This document shows positions 1-5,475 of a stretch of 14,059 nucleotides of DNA, one piece after another. Each line of letters starts with the position of its first letter. Position 1 is the stretch's first letter. The DNA lies in assembly GCA_031366885.1 (NCBI GenBank), contig JANLPB010000237.1:1-14059 (forward strand), read 5' to 3'. The stretch comes from UBA668 sp031366885 (GTDB lineage: Bacteria; Actinomycetota; Acidimicrobiia; Acidimicrobiales; Ilumatobacteraceae). The position numbers and the translations under genes are program-made. A model generated the notes under the pieces. The model was not told where the DNA came from. It searched no databases and saw only the letters and a program-made list of their open reading frames with translations.

Positions 1-142
1 GCTTCGCAAACACGTCCGATGATGCTGACATTGGTGCCGCAAGCGTGGTCGCAACTCCCAAGGGCGCTGCAGTGCACGCAAGTGCAAAACATGCGCTGAT
101 GGTGAGGGTGGTTCGCCGGAGGTGCCGACTTCGATGGAGCAT
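1..142 (-). CDS. Exported protein, N-terminal fragment (cut by left window edge)
   Basis: The minus strand opens at an ATG at 142-140 and stays open to the window edge, giving 47 codons. The product begins MLHRSRHLRRTTLTISACFA and continues through a hydrophobic Ala/Leu/Thr-rich stretch to about residue 36, then APMSASSDVFAK. This is a signal-peptide layout: basic n-region (residues 3-10), hydrophobic core (11-36) and small residues near a likely cleavage site (about 35-40). ISAC at 15-18 fits a lipobox on paper, but the hydrophobic run before it is very short, so a Sec-cleaved protein is preferred. An AAGGAG Shine-Dalgarno lies 6 nt before the ATG, and a promoter-like pair lies about 25 nt further upstream. 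An in-frame ATG at 211 has no ribosome binding site and was not chosen. The mature protein is outside the window, so its function cannot be stated. Confidence 0.7.
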   Translation of the reverse strand, partial: MLHRSRHLRRTTLTISACFALACTAAPLGVATTLAAPMSASSDVFAK

Positions 143-148
143 GATGCT

Positions 149-154
149 CTCCTT
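149..154 (-). promoter_or_regulatory. Shine-Dalgarno of the exported-protein gene
   Basis: The minus strand reads AAGGAG, then AGCATC, then ATG. This is a near-perfect anti-16S match at 6-nt spacing. It decides the start at 142 over the in-frame upstream ATG at 211. Confidence 0.75.
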
Positions 155-173
155 CGTGCGGCCCGCTGCGCAG

Positions 174-202
174 ATCGTACGAGACGCGAGGCGACGCGTC
201 CA
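174..202 (-). promoter_or_regulatory. Putative sigma70-type promoter of the exported-protein gene
   Basis: On the minus strand TGGACG (202-197, 4/6 to TTGACA) is followed after exactly 17 nt by TACGAT (179-174, 4/6 to TATAAT). Transcription would begin near 167, leaving a leader of about 25 nt that holds the AAGGAG ribosome binding site. The geometry is coherent, but each box is only a partial match. Confidence 0.45.
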
Positions 203-247
203 GGCACCCATATGTGCACTTACATGACATAACGATGATTATGGGCG

Positions 248-625
248 TTAAGGCTGGGCCTGGGCGGGAGTGAGCTCGCGGTCACGTAGCGGGCGGGCTG
301 CTTCGAGCAGACCGTCAACGACAGCACGAAGCTCGCGGACACTCGGCTTGACGCCGGCCTCGACGAGGTCGCGTTCCGCGTCGTTGACGGCGCAAGCCAG
401 CACGTACAACTCGTCGTGCAGCCGATCGAGCTCGACTTTGGCAACGATGAGCTCCGTTTCGCTCAATTTCAACTCGGTGGCGCGCTGCGCGCCGACCCAG
501 TGCCATTGCCGACACGCGTGCGAGCAGAACGTGCGTGGTCGCCCGAGCTTTTGAGGTGGCAGCACGCGGCGGCACCACTTGCACCGCGACCGCTGCTCAC
601 TCGGCTCCTCCTCGACTTTCGTCAT
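248..625 (-). CDS. Small C4 zinc-finger / coiled-coil protein, function unknown
   Basis: 125 residues. Residues 15-38 hold four cysteines spaced C15-x2-C18-x15-C34-x3-C38 (RCKWCRR ... TFCSHACRQW), typical of a zinc-binding knuckle of the kind that contacts nucleic acid. Residues about 48-117 are charged and heptad-like (LKLSETELIVAKVELDRLH and onward), predicting a long helix or coiled coil that could dimerise. The tail is short and Pro/Ala-rich. No enzymatic motif is visible. It lies 23 nt downstream of the rpiR-family gene on the same strand, but has its own -10-like box (TAGACT) 6 nt before the ATG. It has no Shine-Dalgarno at normal spacing, which suggests leaderless translation. The start codon sits at the centre of a perfect palindrome. 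The protein looks like a small regulator or accessory factor; its target is unknown. Confidence 0.8.
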   Translation of the reverse strand: MTKVEEEPSEQRSRCKWCRRVLPPQKLGRPRTFCSHACRQWHWVGAQRATELKLSETELIVAKVELDRLHDELYVLACAVNDAERDLVEAGVKPSVRELRAVVDGLLEAARPLRDRELTPAQAQP

Positions 626-635
626 GACGAAAGTC
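614..635. repeat. Perfect 22-bp palindrome centred on a start codon
   Basis: Arms GACTTTCGT (614-622) and ACGAAAGTC (627-635) flank the self-complementary centre CATG (623-626). Every one of the 11 base pairs matches. The minus-strand start codon ATG (625-623) lies in the centre, so the site covers the -10 region and the first codons of the zinc-finger gene. It could be a repressor operator or, if transcribed with upstream sequence, an mRNA hairpin presenting AUG in its loop. No T-tract follows on either strand, so it is not an intrinsic terminator. Confidence 0.8.
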
Positions 636-659
636 TAGCTCTCCAACGCTACCGGTCAG
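632..659 (-). promoter_or_regulatory. Putative leaderless promoter of the zinc-finger gene
   Basis: On the minus strand CTGACC (659-654, 4/6) is followed after 16 nt by TAGACT (637-632, 4/6), then 6 nt, then the ATG at 625. This places the transcription start at or next to the A of the start codon. The -35 lies inside the end of the upstream regulator gene, and the -10 overlaps the 22-bp palindrome, a normal arrangement for repression. Confidence 0.45.
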
Positions 660-1539
660 TGAGCGCGCCGCCCGCTTGCCAGGCGGCCTCGGCCCGGTCG
701 AGACGCTTGGTGGCGTCGCGGCGCAAACGGTCGGCGACACCAGCGACCAGAACGTTGATCAGCGCGAGCGTGCCGACGTGGCTGTCGAATGGGCCTCCGC
801 CAGCAGCGGCGACGGTCAACGTCCGTTCGGCCAGGCCGGCCAGCGGGGAGAGCAGGCTGTCGGTGAGAGCGACGCACCACACTCCCCTGGCTTTCGCATC
901 GCGGACGGCGGCCACCACCCAGCGGTCGTAACGACGAAGATCAATTGTGACCACCACGTCAGTCGCGCGCAGTTGCGCAACGGTTCGCCGAACGGCCACG
1001 TCATTGCCGTCGACCAGCGTGACGTCGTCACGGAGCGCGTGGAGGTCTGCGACCAGTTGTTGCGCCACGCCCAGCGACGCATCGCCGGAGAGCACGAATA
1101 CCCGAGCGTTGGTGGCTGCAAGGTGTGCGACGACGTCGGCAAGCGCCTGGCCATCGAGCGCTCTCAAAGTGGTGGCAACGTTGTCGATCTCGAGCTGGAG
1201 GTGACGGCCTATGGCGTCGGTGGCAGCAGGCTCTCGGATGCGTTCTGCTGCTGGGCGCAACTGGGCGGCGAGCGTGTGTTGCACCGATGCCTGGAGGCCC
1301 GTGAAGCCGTCGAAGCCAAGCTTGCCAGCGAGGCGCACTACTGTGGCCGCTCCGGACGCCGCCGCCTCTGCCAACTCGGCGACGGTGCCGAATGCAACGA
1401 GCTGCGGTCGCTCCAGAATCACCTCGGCAACCCGTCGCTCTGCCGGCGTCAGCGACGTATTTGCTCGACCAATGCGCTCTGCCACTTCCACGATGTAACA
1501 CCGTACTTCCTCGCCATGAGTTGACTCGGATGTTCCCAT
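649..1539 (-). CDS. RpiR/MurR-family transcriptional regulator (HTH + SIS)
   Basis: From the ATG at 1539 this gives 296 residues, close to the family norm of about 280. The N-terminal HTH_6 domain (residues about 20-95) contains the family pattern TPAERRVAEVILERP ... FGTVAELAEAA ... GAATVVRLAGKLGFDGFTGLQ. A phosphosugar-binding SIS domain follows (about 130-270), with the Rossmann-like strand VFVLSGDASLGVAQQL and the later VALTDSLLSPLAGLA. Family members sense phosphorylated sugars or related ligands and usually control a neighbouring operon. Here the neighbour is the divergent dioxygenase gene 51 bp away, with a dyad matching GGAA-N6-TTCC between them. The frame stays open to an ATG at 1737, but that start would overlap the dioxygenase gene. 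An ATG at 1563 would lie inside the dyad. The ligand cannot be inferred because no sugar-metabolism gene is adjacent. Confidence 0.88.
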   Translation of the reverse strand: MGTSESTHGEEVRCYIVEVAERIGRANTSLTPAERRVAEVILERPQLVAFGTVAELAEAAASGAATVVRLAGKLGFDGFTGLQASVQHTLAAQLRPAAERIREPAATDAIGRHLQLEIDNVATTLRALDGQALADVVAHLAATNARVFVLSGDASLGVAQQLVADLHALRDDVTLVDGNDVAVRRTVAQLRATDVVVTIDLRRYDRWVVAAVRDAKARGVWCVALTDSLLSPLAGLAERTLTVAAAGGGPFDSHVGTLALINVLVAGVADRLRRDATKRLDRAEAAWQAGGALTDR

Positions 1540-1551
1540 TTCGGATAGGAT
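1521..1551 (+). promoter_or_regulatory. Putative promoter of the dioxygenase gene
   Basis: TTGACT (1521-1526, 5/6 to TTGACA) and TAGGAT (1546-1551, 4/6 to TATAAT) are separated by 19 nt, slightly longer than ideal. Transcription would begin near 1558 inside the TGGAAT/ATTCCA dyad, giving a leader of about 32 nt before the ATG at 1591. Confidence 0.4.
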
Positions 1552-1567
1552 TGGAATATTCATTCCA
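1552..1567. promoter_or_regulatory. Inverted-repeat operator TGGAAT-ATTC-ATTCCA
   Basis: A perfect 6-bp inverted repeat with a 4-bp spacer lies between the divergent regulator and dioxygenase starts. It fits GGAA-N6-TTCC, which I recall as the site reported for the RpiR-type repressor IolR of Sinorhizobium meliloti. It begins one base after the proposed -10 of the dioxygenase gene, so binding would cover the transcription start. Control of both genes is inferred. Confidence 0.55.
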
Positions 1568-1590
1568 TCATGTAAAGAGCTGGGCGCACA

Positions 1591-2547
1591 ATGATCACGC
1601 TGACCGAACACGCAGTCCCCTCCATCGTCCATTCCCCTACCTGGCCGACTCTCGCCGTGCCGCACGGTCGATTCGGTGACGAAGCGTTCCTCAGCGCAGC
1701 CGGCCACGCTGCGCGTCAGATGCCAGCGCTGATCCACGACGCACTCATCGACTTTGCGGATTCCGCCCCTCAGTCTGGCGCACTGGTGTTGCGTGGGCTC
1801 CCCGTTGGCGACCTGCCGCTCACGCCCGAGTCACCCACCGCCCGATACGAGAAGGCGTTGGTCAGTGAGTTCACACTGCTCACGGTCGCTCGCCGGCTTG
1901 GTCAGCCGGTGGGTTATCTGCCGGAGCACGGGGGCGATCTGATCCAGAACTTGGTGCCGACGAAGTCCAACGCCCACCGTCAGGTCAGCACCTCGTCGAA
2001 GGTGCAGTTGATGTTTCACACCGAAGCCGCGTTTCATCCTCACCGCCCGAAGTACCTGTTGCTGCTGTGCCTGCGCGGCGACGAACGCGCCTTCACGACG
2101 CTCTCCTCAATCTTCGAAGTGCTGCCCAATCTGGACGACGATGTCGTCGACACCCTCTTCCAGCCTCGGTTTCGTACGGCGGTCGACGAGAGCTATCTCA
2201 ACGGTCGGTCCAATGTGCTCGGTCCGTCGATGCCCGTTCTGCGCGGGGAACGCACTCGACCCACGATGGTGTTCGATGCTGACCTGATGGTCGGTACCGA
2301 TGAGGCGGCTGATGAGGCGCTGCGCACACTCTCAGCTGCCGTCGAGGCCCAGCACACGGGGGTCGCGTTGCAGGCCGGTGACATGCTCATCGTGGACAAC
2401 AACGTGGCGGTGCACGGGCGCTCGCCCTACCAACCGCGGTTCGATGGTTATGACCGCTGGTTGCAACGCTCGATGGTGGTCGCCGACCTCGCCGCAAGCG
2501 CTGGCGAACGCGACGGTCGCGTGATCGTCACGCGCTTCGGCGCCTGA
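1591..2547 (+). CDS. TauD/clavaminate-synthase-like Fe(II)/2-oxoglutarate dioxygenase
   Basis: 318 residues, of the length and fold class of clavaminate synthase, AsnO and VioC. The iron-binding facial triad is readable as H143-x-E145 (LMFHTEAAFHPHRP) and H275 in DNNVAVHGRSPY. In these subfamilies the acidic ligand is Glu within HxE, as here. R289 in GYDRWLQR lies 14 residues after the distal His, where the arginine binding the 2-oxoglutarate carboxylate is expected. Such enzymes hydroxylate or oxidise amino acids or peptide-bound residues, decarboxylating 2-oxoglutarate to succinate. The His-Gly-Arg-(Ser/Thr)-Pro-(Tyr/Phe) segment followed by an Arg-rich stretch is characteristic of this group. 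The gene is divergent from an RpiR-type regulator and is not inside an obvious peptide biosynthesis cluster. The substrate is unknown; a free amino acid or derivative is the best guess. A weak GAG/GG ribosome binding site precedes the ATG. Confidence 0.85.
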   Translation: MITLTEHAVPSIVHSPTWPTLAVPHGRFGDEAFLSAAGHAARQMPALIHDALIDFADSAPQSGALVLRGLPVGDLPLTPESPTARYEKALVSEFTLLTVARRLGQPVGYLPEHGGDLIQNLVPTKSNAHRQVSTSSKVQLMFHTEAAFHPHRPKYLLLLCLRGDERAFTTLSSIFEVLPNLDDDVVDTLFQPRFRTAVDESYLNGRSNVLGPSMPVLRGERTRPTMVFDADLMVGTDEAADEALRTLSAAVEAQHTGVALQAGDMLIVDNNVAVHGRSPYQPRFDGYDRWLQRSMVVADLAASAGERDGRVIVTRFGA

Positions 2548-2583
2548 CCTGGCAAGGTTGCCGTGGGCGGCCGACGCGCCAGA

Positions 2584-2589
2584 TAGGTT
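2584..2589 (+). promoter_or_regulatory. -10 box (TAGGTT) of the acyltransferase gene, leaderless
   Basis: TAGGTT is followed by 7 nt and then ATG at 2597. It fits the TANNNT-N6-8-start pattern seen at six other genes here. It supports the 2597 start over the in-frame TTG at 2558. Confidence 0.4.
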
Positions 2590-2596
2590 GCGCGCG

Positions 2597-3175
2597 ATGA
2601 GTTCCCTGTTGGCCCGCTGCTGGCTCTCCCTGTGGCGATTTGAGGCGGTCACGCGCGACGATCCGCTGCCGGCGAAGTGCGTGATGATTGCCGCGCCCCA
2701 CACCAGCAACTGGGATTTCCCGATGATGCTCGCGCTCTCTAGTGCGAGCGGTGTGCGCGCCTCGTGGCTCGGGAAGCGTTCGCTGTTCAGAGGTCCAATG
2801 GGGCCGGTGATGCGATGGTTCGGTGGCGTTGCGGTCGACCGTGACGCGCCGGGCGGCATGGTGGCCTCGCTGGCTGCAGAGTTTGAGCACGTGGATCGCC
2901 TTGCGCTGATGGTTCCTGCAGAGGGAACGCGCTCACTTACCGACTACTGGAAGTCCGGCTTCTATCGCATCGCCGAGCAGGCCGACGTACCGATTGTTCT
3001 CGCGTTTCTCGACCGGTCCACCGGGAAGGGTGGCTTCGGTCCGGCCATCGCCGTGACTGGCGATGTTCACGCCGACATGGACCGCATACGCGCGTTCTAC
3101 ACGGGGATGACCGGCCTGAAGGCCGGGCGCTTCGGGCCGATCCGTGTGAAAGAGGAAGCGGTCGCGCCCGAATAG
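2597..3175 (+). CDS. PlsC-type 1-acyl-sn-glycerol-3-phosphate acyltransferase family protein
   Basis: 192 residues from the ATG at 2597. Motif I is the catalytic HX4D: H35 to D40 in APHTSNWDF. A motif II-like stretch is FGGVAVDRD (about 75-83), motif III is PAEGTRS (108-114), and KSGFYRIAEQADVPIV (119-134) is the usual motif IV region. The family transfers an acyl chain from acyl-CoA or acyl-ACP to a lysophospholipid or similar acceptor at the inner membrane face. The protein is shorter than E. coli PlsC (about 245) and lacks a clear N-terminal membrane helix beyond a modest hydrophobic stretch (residues 3-14). The exact acceptor is therefore uncertain. It follows the dioxygenase by 49 nt on the same strand and meets the next gene convergently with an 8-nt gap, leaving no room for a conventional terminator. 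Confidence 0.85.
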   Translation: MSSLLARCWLSLWRFEAVTRDDPLPAKCVMIAAPHTSNWDFPMMLALSSASGVRASWLGKRSLFRGPMGPVMRWFGGVAVDRDAPGGMVASLAAEFEHVDRLALMVPAEGTRSLTDYWKSGFYRIAEQADVPIVLAFLDRSTGKGGFGPAIAVTGDVHADMDRIRAFYTGMTGLKAGRFGPIRVKEEAVAPE

Positions 3176-3183
3176 TGCACTCG

Positions 3184-3921
3184 TCACGCTCCGCCCAGCG
3201 CCAACCAGTCCGCGCACACTTCGGCGTCGCTGATGATCTTTAGCGCACCTTCATCGACCGGGCGTCCCCAGAGTCGCAACAGCAGGTCGAGAGCACTCCC
3301 CCGCAACTCTGCGTGCGGATTCACATCGGGGCCGGCGGGTAGCACCTGACCAGACGCACCATCGACAACCCAGCGCCCGCCCGTATCGGTGGTGGAGGTG
3401 GCGAACACCGATGCGGGCGGCGTCCGTCGCTCTCGAGAGAGCATCCGCGGCAGCGTCACCGTCCAGTATTCGTCGATCCCGTCGGCCGCGAATTCCGTGT
3501 CGATTGTCGGCGACAGCCCTACTGCGCGCTGGGCATCCCAGCGGTGTACAGACGCCTCCTGCGCTTGGCGGCGTCGCCACAGGCCGGCAACCTTCGGCTC
3601 CACTGGAAAAGGGTGCCAAGTGGGCTGCGACGGATCGGTCTCCGTGAGAGTAGAGATCAGCCGCGCTCCCCCGTCGCGAACCCAACCGGCGATCCCCACC
3701 AAGTCCGTGGGGGCGGGGTCGCTGGCCGGGTCGAGCTGAGGCGCGCCACCGGTCACGATTGCCGCTCGCGCCCACCGATGCACCACGCCCAGGTGAGTGC
3801 CAAGTGCAGGCAGCGTCCACCCTGGACAGCCCGCTATCTCGGCGTCCGGCGAGCCTGCCTCCAGCGCGAGGGCAAAGGCTTCAACATCGGCCGCGAGCAA
3901 CGACAAGTAGTCCAGGGTCAT
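3184..3921 (-). CDS. Maleylpyruvate isomerase family mycothiol-dependent enzyme
   Basis: 245 residues. The N-terminal DinB-like four-helix domain (residues about 1-155) carries the family signatures IAGCPGWTLPALGTHLGVVHRWA (29-51, two segments) and the E122/H126 pair in QEASVHRWDAQRAVG. Those two residues plus an early histidine (H43 in THLG) are the expected metal ligands. The C-terminal part (about 165-245) matches the SCP2-like half of MDMPI proteins, ending in a helix with LRGSALDLLLRLWGR. The founding member isomerises maleylpyruvate to fumarylpyruvate using mycothiol, but most paralogs in actinobacteria have unknown substrates. No gentisate-pathway gene is adjacent, so the isomerase reaction should not be assumed. 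A TACAGT box 8 nt before the ATG suggests a leaderless transcript. Confidence 0.85.
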   Translation of the reverse strand: MTLDYLSLLAADVEAFALALEAGSPDAEIAGCPGWTLPALGTHLGVVHRWARAAIVTGGAPQLDPASDPAPTDLVGIAGWVRDGGARLISTLTETDPSQPTWHPFPVEPKVAGLWRRRQAQEASVHRWDAQRAVGLSPTIDTEFAADGIDEYWTVTLPRMLSRERRTPPASVFATSTTDTGGRWVVDGASGQVLPAGPDVNPHAELRGSALDLLLRLWGRPVDEGALKIISDAEVCADWLALGGA

Positions 3922-3929
3922 GGGAGACG

Positions 3930-3935
3930 ACTGTA
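3930..3935 (-). promoter_or_regulatory. -10 box (TACAGT) of the MDMPI-family gene, leaderless
   Basis: On the minus strand TACAGT is followed by 8 nt and the ATG at 3921. The same hexamer stands 7 nt before the enoyl-CoA hydratase gene. No convincing -35 was found. Confidence 0.4.
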
Positions 3936-3956
3936 CGCCCGGCAGAATGGCCCGTA

Positions 3957-5027
3957 ATGACGAATTCTCGACCAGTCTCGATGCCGCCCGCCCCCACCAA
4001 TGCGTTCGCCAGCGACAACGCTGCCGGCGCCCACCCGGCAGTCATGGAGGCGCTGATTGCGGCCAACAGCGGCCATGCGCTGGCGTACGGCGATGACACC
4101 TGGACCGCTGAAGCCGAGGGCCGCTTCCGCGACCTGTTCGGCCCCGCCAGCGAAACGTTCTTGGTGTGGAACGGCACCGGCGCCAACGTGATGGCCTTGG
4201 CCACCATGGTGCACCCAGCGGAGTGCGTGGTGTGCACGGAGTGGGCGCACATTGCCGTCGACGAGGCCGGTGCGCCCGAACGAGCGTTGGGCGCCAAGTT
4301 GCTGACCCTGCCTTCGCCCACTGCAAAGCTGGTACCCGAGCAACTCGAAGGGCTCGCCCACTTCCAAGGCGTGCAGCACCACGCCCAGCCCGGGGTGGTC
4401 AGTATTACGCAAAGCACCGAGTTAGGCACCCTGTACTCCCCCGATGAAGTTGCAGCGATCTGCGACACCGCGCACCGCATGGGAATGGTGGTGCACCTGG
4501 ACGGCGCACGCATTGCGAACGCAACCGCGGCGCTCGGCGGCACGGTGTCCGCGCTGCGCAGTTTTACGCTGGACGCGGGTGTCGACGTGGTCAGTTTTGG
4601 CGGCACCAAGGCGGGTTTGGTGGGTGGCGAGGCCGTCGTGTATCTGAATCCGGCGTTCGCCCAACGTGCCAAGTTCGTGCGCAAGATGGTGAACCAGTTG
4701 CCGTCCAAGATGCGGTTCGTCGCTGCTCAGTTCAACGCGTTGCTGGACGACGACCTCTGGATCAGCGGTGCCAACCACTCGAACACGATGGCGATGCGAC
4801 TGTTCGAGGCGACCCGTGACATTCCCGGGGTCGAGTACGACCATGCACCACAGGTCAACAGTTTGTTTGCTGTGCTCCCCCCTGACGCCATCGCGCCCCT
4901 GCGTGACTGGTGCTTCTTCTGGGACTGGGATGTCAGCCGCCATCAAGTGCGCTGGATGACCGCCTGGGACACCACCCAGGACGATGTGGACCGGTTCGCG
5001 GCGGGCGTTCGCCAACTTCTTTCCTGA
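3957..5027 (+). CDS. Threonine aldolase family PLP-dependent lyase
   Basis: 356 residues from the ATG at 3957. The fold-type I aldolase pattern is clear. FASDNAAGAHPAVMEAL opens the protein. The cofactor-stacking His lies in TEWAHIAVDEAG (H98). The PLP-ring Asp and its partner Arg lie in VHLDGARIANA (D182, R185). The Schiff-base lysine K218 is in SFGGTKAG. This order matches low-specificity L-threonine aldolases, which split L-threonine or allo-threonine to glycine and acetaldehyde and also act on beta-hydroxy amino acids. The frame stays open upstream to 3759, but that extension overlaps the opposite-strand gene and reads as low-quality protein. An ATG at 3981 is also possible. The gene is divergent from the MDMPI-type gene with only 35 nt between starts. 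No Shine-Dalgarno is evident. Specificity (L-allo, D or phenylserine type) cannot be read from sequence. Confidence 0.9.
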   Translation: MTNSRPVSMPPAPTNAFASDNAAGAHPAVMEALIAANSGHALAYGDDTWTAEAEGRFRDLFGPASETFLVWNGTGANVMALATMVHPAECVVCTEWAHIAVDEAGAPERALGAKLLTLPSPTAKLVPEQLEGLAHFQGVQHHAQPGVVSITQSTELGTLYSPDEVAAICDTAHRMGMVVHLDGARIANATAALGGTVSALRSFTLDAGVDVVSFGGTKAGLVGGEAVVYLNPAFAQRAKFVRKMVNQLPSKMRFVAAQFNALLDDDLWISGANHSNTMAMRLFEATRDIPGVEYDHAPQVNSLFAVLPPDAIAPLRDWCFFWDWDVSRHQVRWMTAWDTTQDDVDRFAAGVRQLLS

Positions 5028-5043
5028 AATTCGCGAACAGCTC

Positions 5044-5072
5044 TTTACGGGAGCGTTTCGATCGCGTATCCT
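5044..5072 (+). promoter_or_regulatory. Putative promoter of the whiB-like gene
   Basis: TTTACG (5044-5049) and TATCCT (5067-5072) are separated by exactly 17 nt, each matching its consensus at 4 of 6 positions. Transcription would start near 5079, at the left arm of an inverted repeat. The leader to the ATG would be about 45 nt. Confidence 0.45.
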
Positions 5073-5077
5073 GTGAC

Positions 5078-5096
5078 TACTTGCTCAGTGCAAGTA
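5078..5096. promoter_or_regulatory. Inverted repeat at the start of the whiB leader
   Basis: TACTTGC (5078-5084) and GCAAGTA (5090-5096) are perfect 7-bp arms around TCAGT. The dyad lies just downstream of the proposed -10, where a repressor could block initiation. It could also fold as a 7-bp hairpin at the very 5' end of the mRNA, stabilising it. Which role applies is not decidable from sequence. Confidence 0.5.
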
Positions 5097-5113
5097 CTTC
5101 GCCGGCGTGAATC

Positions 5114-5119
5114 AGGGGG
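5114..5119 (+). promoter_or_regulatory. Shine-Dalgarno (AGGGGG) of the whiB-like gene
   Basis: The AGGGGG run ends 4 nt before the ATG at 5124. It sets the start of the WhiB protein, giving the usual short N-terminus before the first cysteine. Confidence 0.6.
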
Positions 5120-5123
5120 TTCT

Positions 5124-5429
5124 ATGGCAGCGGTCGAGCTTTTCGTCCAACGAGTCATCACCGACGATCGGTGGATGAACGATGCAGCCTGTAGAGGGCT
5201 GACACATCTGTTCTTTCCGCCGCCCGCCGAACGCCCTCAGGCACGAGAACGTCGCGAGAGCACTGCCCGCGATGTGTGCGGCAGTTGCCAGGTGAACACC
5301 ACATGTCGCTCGTTCGCTCGCTCGAACCACGAGTACGGCTACTGGGGTGGCGAGAGCGAGGACGAGCGACACGCCGCAGGCTTCCGCCTGATTGCGCCGA
5401 TCGGCGTTCGAGCTCGCAACGTCATCTGA
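5124..5429 (+). CDS. WhiB-family iron-sulfur transcriptional regulator
   Basis: 101 residues from the ATG at 5124. An AGGGGG Shine-Dalgarno 4 nt upstream decides this start over an in-frame one at 5073. The four cluster-binding cysteines are C23 (DAACRG), C52 and C55 (VCGSC) and C61 (NTTCRSFA). The family turn GYWGGESEDER follows at 72-82. WhiB-like (Wbl) proteins hold a [4Fe-4S] cluster, bind the primary sigma factor region 4 and tune transcription in response to redox, nitric oxide or development. They are confined to Actinomycetota and their phages, so this gene strongly supports the lineage call. The C-terminal tail after the turn is short and modestly basic (RARNVI), without a long Lys/Arg DNA-binding tail, so direct DNA contact may be limited. 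It cannot be assigned to WhiB1-7 by eye. It precedes the kinase gene by about 45 nt. Confidence 0.93.
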   Translation: MAAVELFVQRVITDDRWMNDAACRGLTHLFFPPPAERPQARERRESTARDVCGSCQVNTTCRSFARSNHEYGYWGGESEDERHAAGFRLIAPIGVRARNVI

Positions 5430-5462
5430 GACGAATCCCGCGGGCGGCTCGCTCCGCGGCTC

Positions 5463-5468
5463 TACCAT
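5463..5468 (+). promoter_or_regulatory. -10 box (TACCAT) of the kinase gene, leaderless
   Basis: TACCAT is followed by 7 nt and ATG at 5476. The upstream in-frame ATG at 5467 lies inside this hexamer, so the box argues for 5476 as the start. It would let the kinase be transcribed apart from whiB. Confidence 0.35.
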
Positions 5469-5475
5469 GCCGGGC

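Noticed and set aside
45..227. Plus-strand 60-codon frame at the left edge
   Set aside because: It is Arg/Val-rich without motifs and has no ribosome binding site. It is the antisense of the exported-protein gene and its promoter.
676..1524. 282-codon plus-strand frame
   Set aside because: It lies fully opposite the rpiR-family gene, whose HTH and SIS motifs are unambiguous. No recognisable motif occurs in the plus frame.
3759..3956. N-terminal extension of the aldolase frame
   Set aside because: It lies opposite the MDMPI-family gene. The aldolase family normally begins near FASDN, just after 3957.
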